Below, piece after piece: positions 32,245 to 42,482 of a stretch of 64,000 bases of DNA. Below the pieces are notes generated by a model. The model had not been told where the DNA came from. It did not search any database and saw only the letters and a program-made list of their open reading frames with translations. Within the stretch, counting starts at the first letter, position 1. Each line of letters opens with the position of its first letter. The DNA is taken from assembly GCA_964388275.1 (NCBI GenBank), contig CAYLZD010000002.1:124001-188000 (forward strand), given 5' to 3'. This DNA is from JARYLZ01 sp964388275. GTDB lineage: Bacteria > Bacteroidota > Ignavibacteria > SZUA-365. A program made the position numbers and the translations under genes.

Positions 32245-33162
32245 ATGAGTCACGATCACAACAGGTTGCGCGCCGCAACATCCGGGGATACGCCGCCTTC
32301 CGAGTCGAAGCGGCTGGGTTACGCCCTCCTGCTGACGCTCTCCGTCTGCGGCGCCGAAATTGCCGGCGGACTGCTCAGCGGAAGTCTCGCCCTTCTCAGC
32401 GACGCGGGTCACATGTTCGTCGACTCCGCCGCCCTGCTGATGAGCTATGCGGCGATCAAATTATCCGCCCGCCCCTCCGATTCGCGCTTCACGTACGGTT
32501 TGCGCCGCGTCGAGATTCTGGCCGCTCTGTTGAATGGAGCGACCCTGCTGCTCATGTGCGGCTTCATCATCTATGAAGCGGCCCTGCGCTTTCTGCATCC
32601 TCGCGAACCGGAGGTCGGGATCATGCTTGCCTTCGCCATTGTCGGCATCGGCGCCAATCTCGCAAGCGCCCTGTTGTTGCGACACGCGTGGAGCCTGAAC
32701 GCGAGGAGCGCGTTCCTGCATGTTCTCGGCGATCTTTTCTCCAGCGGCGCCGTCGTGGCCGGGGGGGTGATCATGCTTTTTGTTTCGGTTCCCTGGCTGG
32801 ACCCAGCGCTGTCGATCGCCATATCCGTCGTCGTTCTGACGAGCGCCCTGAAATTGACGCGGGAAGCGGTCGGAGTGCTCCTGGAGGCCACGCCCCGACA
32901 CATAAACACTGATGAGATCCGATCCGAGTTCCTCGGCTTCCCTTTCATAAACGATGTCCACGATCTGCACGTGTGGACGATAGCCTCCGGACTGTGCGCA
33001 TTGAGTTGTCATGTGGTGATCGAAGACTCCGCGCCGGCTTCGGAGGAAATTCTTCAATCATTGACGAGCGCCCTTCGCGGCAGGCACGGGATAGAACACG
33101 CGACCATACAGCTCGAATCGAGGTCGTACAACAGCAGGGAAGGTTCCTGCTTTTCCTGCTGA
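32245..33162 (+). CDS. Cation diffusion facilitator (zinc/cadmium/cobalt efflux)
   Basis: A 305-residue CDF transporter with six membrane segments. Metal-site motifs are LSDAGHMFVDSAALL (HxxxD in TM2) and LHVLGDLFSS (HxxxD in TM5), the zinc-selective form of the site. The cytosolic domain has NDVHDLHVWTI. It exports Zn2+ or similar ions in exchange for protons. The ATG at 32245 is chosen, since the upstream one adds only eight residues. The C terminus ends with an odd CFSC pair. Confidence 0.92.
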   Translation: MSHDHNRLRAATSGDTPPSESKRLGYALLLTLSVCGAEIAGGLLSGSLALLSDAGHMFVDSAALLMSYAAIKLSARPSDSRFTYGLRRVEILAALLNGATLLLMCGFIIYEAALRFLHPREPEVGIMLAFAIVGIGANLASALLLRHAWSLNARSAFLHVLGDLFSSGAVVAGGVIMLFVSVPWLDPALSIAISVVVLTSALKLTREAVGVLLEATPRHINTDEIRSEFLGFPFINDVHDLHVWTIASGLCALSCHVVIEDSAPASEEILQSLTSALRGRHGIEHATIQLESRSYNSREGSCFSC

Positions 33163-33267
33163 CGCGCAGCTGCGCCTGTCGTTCGCGCCTGCTTATGAGA
33201 ATCCATGCTCGGCGCTCTTGCTCACCGGCCTGGTTTTCACGATTTTGATATGATATTCCTGGCAGGC

Positions 33268-36144
33268 ATGAGTACGGATTTCATTTCAATAAGAGGCGCG
33301 CGCGAACACAATCTGAAGAATATCGACATCGATATTCCTCGAAAACGTCTGGTCGTTATAACAGGACTCTCCGGATCGGGGAAATCCAGCCTCGCTTTCG
33401 ATACCATATACGCCGAAGGGCAGCGACGATACGTTGAATGCCTCTCGGCTTATGCCAGACAGTTCCTCGGGGCCATGGAACGGCCTGATGTAGACAGCAT
33501 AGAGGGCTTGAGCCCAGCTATCTCGATAGAGCAGAAAACCGTCAGCCGCAGCCCGCGTTCCACAGTCGGCACCGTGACGGAAATCTACGATTACCTCCGC
33601 TTGCTTTTCTCCAGGGCCGGTGTGCAGCACTGCCCGAAGGACGGAGCGCCTGTGCAGCGGCAGAGCCTGGATCAGATGGTCGACCGGGTGCTGGCGTTGG
33701 AAAAAGGCACAAGACTGGCGATACTTGCGCCGGTGGTTCGGGGAAGAAAAGGCCACTATCGCGAATTGTTCGAGCAGATTTCCAAGGACGGTTTCACGAA
33801 AGTCCGGGTGGACGGGGAAATCCGTGAGATCGAGGAAGGAATGAAGCTGGACCGCTACAAAATCCACAACATCGAAATCGTGGTGGATCGTCTTGTGGCG
33901 AATCCGGACGGGCGACGGAGGGTCGCCGACTCGCTCGAAATAGCCATGAGGTTTGGAGACGGCGTCACGATCATCAACACGGGCGGCGAGGACATCCTCA
34001 TGAGCAGAAAAAACTCATGTCCTGTCTGCGGCTCGAGTTACGATGAGGCCGCGCCGAATTCGTTCTCGTTCAATTCGCCATATGGAGCATGTCCCGAATG
34101 CGACGGTTTGGGGGAAAGACGGGAGTTCGATCTCGATCTGATCGTCCCCGATATTCACAAATCCCTCGAAAACGAGGGCATAGCTCCTCTGGGCAAACCG
34201 CGGAACACCTGGTGGTGGGCGCAGATTCGCGCCGTCGCCGAACGCTTCGGTTTCGGTCTCGACAGTCTCATCTGTGATATTCCGGAAGACGCGATGCAGG
34301 TGCTGCTGAACGGCAGCGGCAAGGAGCAGTACAACATCCTGTATTCGCAATCAGGCGGACGGGTCGTCCAGTACAGGCACTCCATCTCGGGCGTCCTGCC
34401 GGGTTTGAGACATTATTACGAGAACACCGCTTCGAATCAAGTGCGCGAATGGGCCGAATCATTCATGACGTCCATACCGTGCTCCGCTTGCGGAGGAGGG
34501 CGATTGCGCCCAGAATCGCTGGCCGTCCGTTTTGCCGGACAAACCATCGACAGCATCTCCCGCATGTCGATCAAGGATGCCGCAGCGTTTTTCCACGCTC
34601 CCGATATGACGAAGCGACAGGAGGAGATCGCAAGGCAGATCGTGAAGGAAATATCCTCGCGGCTCGAATTCCTCGGGAACGTCGGATTGGATTATCTGTC
34701 GATCGATCGCAGCGCGCGATCCCTTTCCGGCGGCGAAGCCCAGAGAATCCGCCTGGCTACTCAAATCGGAACTCAACTTACCGGTGTTCTCTACGTTCTC
34801 GACGAACCTTCGATCGGTCTGCATCAGCGCGACAATCGCAAGCTCATCGATTCCCTCAAAAAGCTGAGGGATCTCGGCAACTCGGTAATCGTGGTCGAGC
34901 ATGATCGCGAAATGATCGAAAGCGCGGACCACATCGTAGATCTGGGACCGGGCGCGGGAGAGCACGGCGGTTCCGTCGTGTCCGCAGGCGACATAGATTC
35001 CCTGCTGCGCAAACGCCGTTTCAACGGTTCTCTCAAGGCCGGCACGACGGACAGGCCGGCGGCCTCATTGACTTCGGAATATCTGAAAGGCATCCGATCG
35101 ATCACTCTTCCTGCAACGCGGCGGAAAGGCAGCGGAAATACGCTGATTCTCGAGGGAGCGCGCGGGCATAATCTCAAGGAAGTCACGCTTACCCTCCCGC
35201 TGGGCGCCCTGATTTGCGTGACGGGGGTCAGCGGCTCGGGAAAATCTTCCCTGATAAACGAGACGCTCTACCCGTTGCTGGCAAGACGTTTCTACAAGTC
35301 CAGCCTCCCCGTGCTGCAGTACCGCGAAATCCGCGGCGTCGAGCATCTGGACAAGGTCATCGACATCGACCAGTTGCCGATCGGCCGCACACCACGCTCG
35401 AATCCCGCCACTTACACCGGCTTGTTCACATTGGTCCGGGATCTTTTTACCAATCTTCCGGAAGCGAAAATCCGCGGTTACAACGCGGGTCGATTCAGCT
35501 TCAACGTTCAGGGAGGCCGCTGCGACTCCTGCGACGGCGACGGCGTAAGAAAGATCGAGATGAATTTTCTGCCCGATGTCTACGTCCTCTGCGAGGTTTG
35601 TAAAGGAAAAAGATACAATCGCGAAACGCTCGAAGTCCATTACCGGGGCAAATCCATAGCCGACGTGCTCGACATGGCTGTGAGCGAAGCTCTGGAGTTT
35701 TTCGAGGATATCCCCCGCGTCCGGAGAAAACTTCAGACGCTGCACGATGTCGGACTCGGATACATACGCCTCGGCCAACAAGCCACAACCCTGTCCGGAG
35801 GAGAAGCTCAGCGGGTCAAGCTTTCCACCGAACTCTCCAAGGTCGGAACAGGGAACACTCTTTACATACTGGACGAACCCACCACAGGTCTGCACTTCGA
35901 GGACGTGCGCATGCTTCTGGACGTGCTGTCGAAACTGGTGGATAAAGGGAACACCGTTCTCATCATAGAGCACAATCTCGACGTGATCAAAACCGCTGAC
36001 TGGATCATCGACCTCGGTCCCGAAGGAGGGGATGCGGGTGGCTACATTATCGCGGAAGGGATTCCCGAACAGGTGGCCGCCGCGGGAATCGGGCATACTG
36101 CCGAGTTTCTCCGGAGGGAAATTGTTCCGCAGGATTCGCGTTGA
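33268..36144 (+). CDS. uvrA: Excinuclease ABC subunit A
   Basis: UvrA, the damage-recognition ATPase of nucleotide excision repair, 958 residues from the ATG at 33268 (STDFISIRGAREHNLKNI is the standard N terminus; earlier in-frame ATGs exist at 33205 and 33250). Two ABC modules have GLSGSGKSS and GVSGSGKSS Walker A motifs and LSGGEAQRIRLA and LSGGEAQRVKL signatures. Zinc sites lie in CPVCGSSYD...CPECDGLG and CDSCDGDG...CEVCKG. Complete and intact. Confidence 0.97.
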   Translation: MSTDFISIRGAREHNLKNIDIDIPRKRLVVITGLSGSGKSSLAFDTIYAEGQRRYVECLSAYARQFLGAMERPDVDSIEGLSPAISIEQKTVSRSPRSTVGTVTEIYDYLRLLFSRAGVQHCPKDGAPVQRQSLDQMVDRVLALEKGTRLAILAPVVRGRKGHYRELFEQISKDGFTKVRVDGEIREIEEGMKLDRYKIHNIEIVVDRLVANPDGRRRVADSLEIAMRFGDGVTIINTGGEDILMSRKNSCPVCGSSYDEAAPNSFSFNSPYGACPECDGLGERREFDLDLIVPDIHKSLENEGIAPLGKPRNTWWWAQIRAVAERFGFGLDSLICDIPEDAMQVLLNGSGKEQYNILYSQSGGRVVQYRHSISGVLPGLRHYYENTASNQVREWAESFMTSIPCSACGGGRLRPESLAVRFAGQTIDSISRMSIKDAAAFFHAPDMTKRQEEIARQIVKEISSRLEFLGNVGLDYLSIDRSARSLSGGEAQRIRLATQIGTQLTGVLYVLDEPSIGLHQRDNRKLIDSLKKLRDLGNSVIVVEHDREMIESADHIVDLGPGAGEHGGSVVSAGDIDSLLRKRRFNGSLKAGTTDRPAASLTSEYLKGIRSITLPATRRKGSGNTLILEGARGHNLKEVTLTLPLGALICVTGVSGSGKSSLINETLYPLLARRFYKSSLPVLQYREIRGVEHLDKVIDIDQLPIGRTPRSNPATYTGLFTLVRDLFTNLPEAKIRGYNAGRFSFNVQGGRCDSCDGDGVRKIEMNFLPDVYVLCEVCKGKRYNRETLEVHYRGKSIADVLDMAVSEALEFFEDIPRVRRKLQTLHDVGLGYIRLGQQATTLSGGEAQRVKLSTELSKVGTGNTLYILDEPTTGLHFEDVRMLLDVLSKLVDKGNTVLIIEHNLDVIKTADWIIDLGPEGGDAGGYIIAEGIPEQVAAAGIGHTAEFLRREIVPQDSR

Positions 36145-36248
36145 TATATTGGTTGTTGCAGCGTGACCCCTCTCGGATCGAATGACAACAGAGCAGCCCT
36201 GCCCGTGAGTGGGGAGCAGAAGCTGTCCTTCCGCCGGATGAATGCATA

Positions 36249-39200
36249 ATGAACATGGACCCGTCTTCAGCGCGCAATTTCCGAACCCTTGCAGCCGCGG
36301 CGTTTTTGCTTCTCACCGTCACGTCTGAAATCGGCGCTCAACAGATCGCCTTCCGACGCTTCAACGCCGAACAAGGATTGCAGCTGGAAACCGTATCAAG
36401 CATCGTCGAGGACAGGCACGGCTTCATCTGGATTGGAGGAACCCCGGGCGCCGTGAGGTACGACGGATACGAGTTCAGGCAGATTGCGCAGGAGGACCGA
36501 ACGCGCAATTCACTGCCAGCGGTTAATATCAGCGCCTTGCTGGCGGACCGCAGAGGCGTGCTGTGGTTCGGCACCGCCTCCGACGGACTATACCGCATGT
36601 ACAGGAACGAACACAGTTTCGGTAAATATCGAGCCGACGAAGACACGCCGACCGCGCTGACGGACAACAGGATTCGTGTGCTTTTCGAGGATGCCGCCGG
36701 CGTGTTGTGGGTAGGAACTTATGGAGGATTGAATGCCGTCAATTCGGAGAGAAATTCCGTGCGGCGCTATTCGAGCAATCCCGCCGACTCGTCCGGCCTG
36801 CCCGGCGACAGAATCTCCGCGATCGCGCAAACGCCCGACGGAAAACTCTGGATAGGAACAAACGCGGGATTGTGTTATCTCGATCAGCGATCAGGCCGAT
36901 TTATCCGTGTATCGGCTCAGCGCAGCGCGCACACCTCCGCAGGCGAGAAAATGATCACTTGCCTGCACGTGGATCCCGAGGGGCGGCTCTGGGTCGGCGG
37001 AGACGACGGTTCCATCACCTTGATCGGCAAAGGAGGCCGTGTGGAGGGAACCTGGGCTCTCGCTCCGATTTCGGGTTCATCTCTGTTCGTCGTGCCGTCG
37101 GTGACCGCAATGCACAGCGACAATATCGGGAATCTCTGGATCGGAGTCAGGAGCGAAGGGCTGATACGTTTCAGCCGTCGCGCCGGAACCATCGAACGAT
37201 TCCGGCATAATCCCGAGGACCCGCGTTCCATCAGCAGCAACGATGTCACGTCGATACTGGGAGGAAATGACGGAACGATCTGGATTGGAACGGAGGACCA
37301 GGGGCTGAACACCTTCAGGAACACCGGTTCGCTTTTCACAACGGTCCGGAATCCTCTGCCATCCCCAAATTCCATGTCCGGAAATATCACGGCTGTCGGC
37401 CGGCTGCCGGGCGGCGGATCGGCGATCGGAACCGGCAACGGAGAAATCGGCCTCGCCGGCCGGGGCGCTGCAATCTTTCGCCCTCTCGCGATCGCCTGGC
37501 CCGCCTCCGCGCCCGGGAACGCCCAGATCAGCGCTCTCGCCGGCGATGCGGAAGGCCGGATCTGGATCGGCACTTTGGGCGCCGGACTCGTCATGCTGGA
37601 TCGGGACGGCGTTTCGGTGAAACACTATCGCAAGGACTCGGAATCCCCGTCCTCTCTGCCGAGCGATGATATTCAGGCCTTGCTGCTCGCGCGGGACGGC
37701 ACCGCGTGGCTGGGCACCGGCGGAAGCGGGCTTGCTTCGCTCGATCCCCGCACGGGAAAAACGCGCACGTGGACGGGCGTCGCGACCGATCCGCGCACGT
37801 TGAGCGGCAATTCGATAAACGTGATCTATGAAGACAGCGAAGGCGCGATATGGGTCGGCGCGCGCGATAGCATGCTGAACGTCGTGGACCGCAAGTCGGG
37901 AAGAATCACCCGCGTCTATCTGGGGAGCATGTCCGGTTCGAGGTACGCTCCGTCGGTCGAATGCATCAGCGAGGACAGATCCGGACATCTGTGGGTGGGC
38001 ACTTCAGCGGGATTGTTCCGCTTGAACAAGATCAACCGATCTTTTATTCGTTATACGACGGCCGATGGACTTCCGGACGACAGGATAACGAGCATGCTGG
38101 GTGATTCGGAAGGCAATATATGGATAACCACGCCGAAGGGATTGAGCCGTTTCACACCCTTGGCATCCGCATCCGCGCCCGAAGAGGCGAGACCCGCGGT
38201 CGTGACCTTCGGCGCCGAGGAAGGCCTGTCCGACTTCTCTTTCAACGCCCGCGCTGCAACAAGGCGTTCTGACGGGATCATGCTTTTCGGCGGTCCGAAA
38301 GGTCTCGCCGTATTCGACCCCGCCGTCGTGAACCGTCGCACGAGAAGGCCGGCCGTTGCGATCACCGCCTTCAAATTGTACAACGTGCTGATCCAGGCCG
38401 GCGACAGCACGGGATTGCTGGCCCTGCCCATACATGAAACCGACGAAATCCATCTGAGATTCAACGAGAACTTCATCACCATTGAATTCGCTGTGCTTCA
38501 CTACGCAAACCCTTTGAAGAACAGATTCGCATGGATGCTCGAAGGTCTGGAAACAGAATGGAATGAAGCCGACGCCACGAGGCGCTATGCCACATACACG
38601 AATCTCGAACCCGGCGAATATACATTCCGGCTTCGCGGCTGCAACAACAACGGCCTCTGGAACGACGCCGGCGTAGCTCTGCGAATCGTCATCGCGCCCC
38701 CCTGGTACAACACTCTCGCCGCGAGAATCGCGTACGCAGTTCTTCTTGTTGTCGGGATTTTCACTGCGAACAAACTGTTGCATCAGCGCGTCGTGCGCAA
38801 AGAGAGGCGGGAGGCGCTGATCAGGGAGGCGCAGCTGCGCGCTCTGGCGGCTGAACAGGAGAAACGCGCGATCGAGGCCCACGCAGAGGCTACCGAAGCG
38901 AAAGCCCGGGCTCTTCAGGTCGAAAATGCGAGAAAGGAGCTGGAACTCAGCAAAGCGCGCGAACTTGAAGCCGCCTTCACCGAACTCCGCGAGGCTCACG
39001 ACAATCTCCAAGCCACTCAAACACAGCTGGTTCATGCGGAAAAAATGGCGTCGCTCGGACAACTCACGGCCGGTATCGCTCATGAAATCAAGAATCCTCT
39101 CAACTTCGTAAACAATTTCGCGGATCTCTCGAGGGAGCTGCTTGCCGAACTGAGAGAGGAAATGAAAAAAAGCTCCGATGCGAAAGTGGCTGATGCCGAG

Positions 39201-39827
39201 GACGCTTTCGAGCCGCTCATGCAGGATCTGGACGTGAACATCGGAAAAATATTCGAGCATGGAAAACGCGCCGACGGGATCATTCGCAGCATGCTTCTCC
39301 ATTCCTCGGGGAAAGCCGGCGAGAAACAGCCCACGGATATCAACACTCTGTTGAACGAGTACATTCTGCTCGCCTTCCACAGCGCAAGGGCGAACGATCC
39401 CGGATTTTCCATGGATCTCAAGGTGAGTCTCGATCCTCAAGCTCCGCAAATCGACGCTATTCCACAGGAGATCGCCCGGGTTTTCCTCAATCTTCTGACG
39501 AACGCCATCGACTCGATGAGGCAGCGCGCGGCGGAAGGCGAGCGCGATTACCAGGCGGTGCTGTCCGTGGATACCGAAAAACTGCCCGATGCGCTGCGCA
39601 TACGGATCGCCGACAACGGCCACGGGATACCGGAAGGGATCCGCGACAGAATCTTCCAACCATTTTTCACTACCAAACCGGCCGGTTCCGGCACCGGCCT
39701 CGGTCTGTCGATCAGCTACGATATCGTCGTACACGGGCACGGCGGATCACTGTCCGTCGAAAGCTCGGACGGCAAAGGAGCGGTGTTCACGATATTGCTG
39801 CCCGTGGAAACGGCCGCGATTTCCTGA
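36249..39827 (+). CDS. Propeller-sensor histidine kinase (Reg_prop, Y_Y_Y, HisKA, HATPase)
   Basis: The 1192-residue protein starts with a signal peptide (ending IGAQQ) and about 14 two-component propeller repeats (pattern GLWIGT/GxIWxGT, for example GKLWIGTNAGL), residues ~30-700. A Y_Y_Y beta-sandwich follows (about 735-805, ending EPGEYTFRLRGCNNNG), then a transmembrane segment (YAVLLVVGIFTANKLL), a coiled coil, a HisKA domain with phospho-acceptor His945 in AHEIKNPLNF and an HATPase_c domain with NLLTNAIDS, DNGHGIP and GTGLGLS. Unlike hybrid HTCS proteins it has no receiver or DNA-binding output. No cognate regulator is adjacent. Confidence 0.92.
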   Translation: MNMDPSSARNFRTLAAAAFLLLTVTSEIGAQQIAFRRFNAEQGLQLETVSSIVEDRHGFIWIGGTPGAVRYDGYEFRQIAQEDRTRNSLPAVNISALLADRRGVLWFGTASDGLYRMYRNEHSFGKYRADEDTPTALTDNRIRVLFEDAAGVLWVGTYGGLNAVNSERNSVRRYSSNPADSSGLPGDRISAIAQTPDGKLWIGTNAGLCYLDQRSGRFIRVSAQRSAHTSAGEKMITCLHVDPEGRLWVGGDDGSITLIGKGGRVEGTWALAPISGSSLFVVPSVTAMHSDNIGNLWIGVRSEGLIRFSRRAGTIERFRHNPEDPRSISSNDVTSILGGNDGTIWIGTEDQGLNTFRNTGSLFTTVRNPLPSPNSMSGNITAVGRLPGGGSAIGTGNGEIGLAGRGAAIFRPLAIAWPASAPGNAQISALAGDAEGRIWIGTLGAGLVMLDRDGVSVKHYRKDSESPSSLPSDDIQALLLARDGTAWLGTGGSGLASLDPRTGKTRTWTGVATDPRTLSGNSINVIYEDSEGAIWVGARDSMLNVVDRKSGRITRVYLGSMSGSRYAPSVECISEDRSGHLWVGTSAGLFRLNKINRSFIRYTTADGLPDDRITSMLGDSEGNIWITTPKGLSRFTPLASASAPEEARPAVVTFGAEEGLSDFSFNARAATRRSDGIMLFGGPKGLAVFDPAVVNRRTRRPAVAITAFKLYNVLIQAGDSTGLLALPIHETDEIHLRFNENFITIEFAVLHYANPLKNRFAWMLEGLETEWNEADATRRYATYTNLEPGEYTFRLRGCNNNGLWNDAGVALRIVIAPPWYNTLAARIAYAVLLVVGIFTANKLLHQRVVRKERREALIREAQLRALAAEQEKRAIEAHAEATEAKARALQVENARKELELSKARELEAAFTELREAHDNLQATQTQLVHAEKMASLGQLTAGIAHEIKNPLNFVNNFADLSRELLAELREEMKKSSDAKVADAEDAFEPLMQDLDVNIGKIFEHGKRADGIIRSMLLHSSGKAGEKQPTDINTLLNEYILLAFHSARANDPGFSMDLKVSLDPQAPQIDAIPQEIARVFLNLLTNAIDSMRQRAAEGERDYQAVLSVDTEKLPDALRIRIADNGHGIPEGIRDRIFQPFFTTKPAGSGTGLGLSISYDIVVHGHGGSLSVESSDGKGAVFTILLPVETAAIS

Positions 39828-39935
39828 CAATCCTTGATTTATAAGCGCAGGACATGGATATTAAACTATCGGATTTATACATGTGCTGTCAAAACGCCCT
39901 GCGCGCAGTCGCCGAATAAGACGAAGGAGAATAGA

Positions 39936-40631
39936 ATGAATATACGCGGAACATCCGGATCCGGTCTGCGAAGGCTTCGAACTGCTTTACTGACGGCATT
40001 GACCGTCTCCGCGGCCGCGATTCTGCAGTCCGGCTCGATGTCGGCCCAATGCACGGAAGCGCCCAAAGGTTCGATCACGATTTTCATGTTCGACCTTCAA
40101 TCGACGGATATACCCCAGGAGCACCTCTACCGCATGCTGGATATACTTTCCTTCAAGCTGAACAATGCGGTACGGGAACAACTGAACAGCCGCGGCCTGC
40201 TGGGCGGCGCAAAATTCAGCATACGCTGGTGCTCGGGCAGGACGGTGACGGCGGCGGAAGCGGCCGTGAAAACCGGAAAACGTCTCAACTCCGCAGGTGT
40301 TTTCTGGGGTTTCCTGGATCAGAGCACCGGCACGCTTCGCTCGGCATTGAAACTTACCGCGCTGGTCGAAGAACCCATTACGGATCTCCGAAACATCCTG
40401 TATCGCGATGATTCCCGTGCCGGCATTGATGATTCGTATATCGCGTTTGCGGCATACATTGTGGGCAAAACGCATCAGCAACGGGGCGATCTGGCCCTCG
40501 CCAGGAAAAGTTTCCGTTACGCGCGCGACCTGCGGGCCCTTCCGGATCTCCTGCAGAAGGATTGCGGTCTGGCGCTCGCCCAGATAGACGCTGAAAATCC
40601 CGCCCGCAAACTCAGCGCCGTGGGGAGATGA
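39936..40631 (+). CDS. Secreted protein of unknown function
   Basis: The ATG at 39936 follows a strong AAGGAGA. The 231-residue product has a signal peptide (LTVSAAAILQSGSMSAQC). The middle (FMFDLQST..., then AGVFWGFLD and TLRSALKLTAL) is weakly like the alpha/beta N-terminal domain of TolB/FlgO-type outer membrane lipoproteins; the C-terminal 60 residues are helical and may form one TPR pair (YIVGKTHQQRGDLALARKSFRYA). It lies 4 bp before the next gene, so they form an operon. No recognised family. Confidence 0.65.
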   Translation: MNIRGTSGSGLRRLRTALLTALTVSAAAILQSGSMSAQCTEAPKGSITIFMFDLQSTDIPQEHLYRMLDILSFKLNNAVREQLNSRGLLGGAKFSIRWCSGRTVTAAEAAVKTGKRLNSAGVFWGFLDQSTGTLRSALKLTALVEEPITDLRNILYRDDSRAGIDDSYIAFAAYIVGKTHQQRGDLALARKSFRYARDLRALPDLLQKDCGLALAQIDAENPARKLSAVGR

Positions 40632-40635
40632 AACC

Positions 40636-42471
40636 ATGAAAACGATAGCATGCCGCCTCGCGATCGCTCTTGCGATCTTTTCGGCTGCCGCCGCGCAAGC
40701 GCAGTTGCTCCCCAATCGGACTCTGCCACCGTCGGAGACGCGGGCCGTGATATTGGAATTCGAAAGTCCCGACTCTTCATATCTGGGAGTCACGATCGCG
40801 CGGCTCTATGCCGCCAAAATCTGCGCATCGATGCCGGGAATGAACGGCGCCCGAGCCAGATCAGCGCGCAGACAGGATGACAGGCCTTCGGTTAACTCAG
40901 ATGCTCCAGCGGTGATCGCTGCAACCGAGCGCGCCGTCATCGCCGTCTGGGGGGCGTACTATCTCGGCCAGGACACCGTTACGGTTACCTCTCACGCCAA
41001 GATATTCCCGGTTGCGCCGTTGACGGAACTGGATTTCTCGCTTATTTATAGAACTCCGGACGGGGATCTCGCGGCGCGGCTCCCCACCGCGCAGGTCAAT
41101 TTCCCGCCTGTTCATTTTCAGCGTTCGCTACTGGACTCGGTGCATTCGGCGTTCCTGCAGGGATTGCCTCTGTATGCTGCGCCATCCGGCGATGCGGAGA
41201 GACAAGGCGGCCTGCCGCCGCTCGGCGACGCCGATTTCTTTGAGCTGAAGGACGACTGGATGCGTCTGCGGGCGGACAGCGGAGCGCAGTGCTGGGCCAG
41301 GATGCCCTCTCCCTTGACCTCGGCCCTGCCTCGCATAGAACGCCCGGCCGCGTTCATTTCAGGCGTCGCGCTCTACTCGGCTGGATCTTATGCGGCGGCG
41401 GAGAGCGCATTCACGGCCTACGCCAACACCTCCGGGCCGATGGAGGACGCTTTCAACATCGCAACAACGAGGCTGCTGATCGGAAACGCGCGCCTCAGAA
41501 AAACAAAGGCCGCAGCGGCTCTTCCCGCCGATGAAACAGTTTCCTCGGAATTCGAAAGAGCCGCCGCCGCAATTCCCGACGAAGCAGCCCCCGCCGAACA
41601 CCTGGCGGTGACACGGATGATGCGGTATGAAGGCGCTCCGGGCGAAACCCACGCCGGAGCTCTCAAGATGAGCGAGCGCCATCTCATCCGCGCCCTGCAG
41701 GACAATCCGGACTCGATCGCGGTAAACAACCTCCGCGTGTTTTACGCGGAAGCCGAGAGAAAGCGCTTCCTTCAGACAACGGGTATAACGGATCGGGAGT
41801 ATGAAGAGGCGATCAGACGACAGCAAGGAGTGCTGGAGCAGGTCGACCGGTTTCTCGTCATACACGTCTACGAGCCGACTGAATTCGGGGCCATACGCTA
41901 CGGATGGTGGTCTCCGAAAGATGCTGAAGGGTACACGATCAAGGGCGTGAACGGAGCATTCCCGGGTGATGGAAAAATACACGACCTAATCAGACACGGC
42001 ATCGAGCTGCACGTGCGCAATCGTCTCTTCCATCCAGTGTTTCTGGACGTGTCCGCCGGAGGATGGTATACAGGCTACAGCGTGCGGGATATCGATCCTT
42101 CCGTCTCGGCCGACGGCGTCGTGAAAACGAACATTTGGTCGGCCATACTCCCGATAACTATCGGGGCTTCCTTTTCACCCGTCAGAAATTTCGCGGTCTA
42201 TCCTTATTTAAACGCCGGAGGCGGAGTAGCCGTCGGTATTTCGAACAGGCGCGCCGAACTGCAGTCGGGAGTCCGCAAGCCGCTTGAATCCGAGGCCGTT
42301 TTTGCTCCCACATGGTACGTGGGAGCAGGCGCCGACGTGATGCTCCTTAAAAGCCTCGGTTTGTCTTTGGCGGCGAAATACATGAATATTGCATTTCGGA
42401 CGCCGCTCTACACCGGCCAGTCCGATGTTTCCGCGCTGTACATCATGCTAGGTCTGGCCTTTATCCCCTGA
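40636..42471 (+). CDS. Secreted protein with C-terminal outer-membrane beta-barrel-like region
   Basis: The 611-residue product has a signal peptide (IFSAAAAQAQ). Its N-terminal ~160 residues resemble the middle part of the preceding protein in layout (AVIAVWGAYYLGQDTVTVTSHAKIF). A helical TPR-like middle follows (FISGVALYSAGSYAAAESAF). The C-terminal ~165 residues alternate short strands and turns and end with aromatic/hydrophobic pattern LYIMLGLAFIP, as in outer-membrane barrels. It could be an outer-membrane protein with a periplasmic sensor domain. Function unknown. Confidence 0.6.
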   Translation: MKTIACRLAIALAIFSAAAAQAQLLPNRTLPPSETRAVILEFESPDSSYLGVTIARLYAAKICASMPGMNGARARSARRQDDRPSVNSDAPAVIAATERAVIAVWGAYYLGQDTVTVTSHAKIFPVAPLTELDFSLIYRTPDGDLAARLPTAQVNFPPVHFQRSLLDSVHSAFLQGLPLYAAPSGDAERQGGLPPLGDADFFELKDDWMRLRADSGAQCWARMPSPLTSALPRIERPAAFISGVALYSAGSYAAAESAFTAYANTSGPMEDAFNIATTRLLIGNARLRKTKAAAALPADETVSSEFERAAAAIPDEAAPAEHLAVTRMMRYEGAPGETHAGALKMSERHLIRALQDNPDSIAVNNLRVFYAEAERKRFLQTTGITDREYEEAIRRQQGVLEQVDRFLVIHVYEPTEFGAIRYGWWSPKDAEGYTIKGVNGAFPGDGKIHDLIRHGIELHVRNRLFHPVFLDVSAGGWYTGYSVRDIDPSVSADGVVKTNIWSAILPITIGASFSPVRNFAVYPYLNAGGGVAVGISNRRAELQSGVRKPLESEAVFAPTWYVGAGADVMLLKSLGLSLAAKYMNIAFRTPLYTGQSDVSALYIMLGLAFIP

Positions 42472-42482
42472 CTCCGCACAAC

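Noticed and set aside
35065..36096. 343-codon minus-strand frame opposite uvrA
   Set aside because: Antisense shadow of the second UvrA ABC module.
38004..39740. 578-codon minus-strand frame
   Set aside because: It lies wholly inside the well-supported sensor kinase gene and has no recognisable domain; high GC at third positions produces such antisense frames throughout the window.
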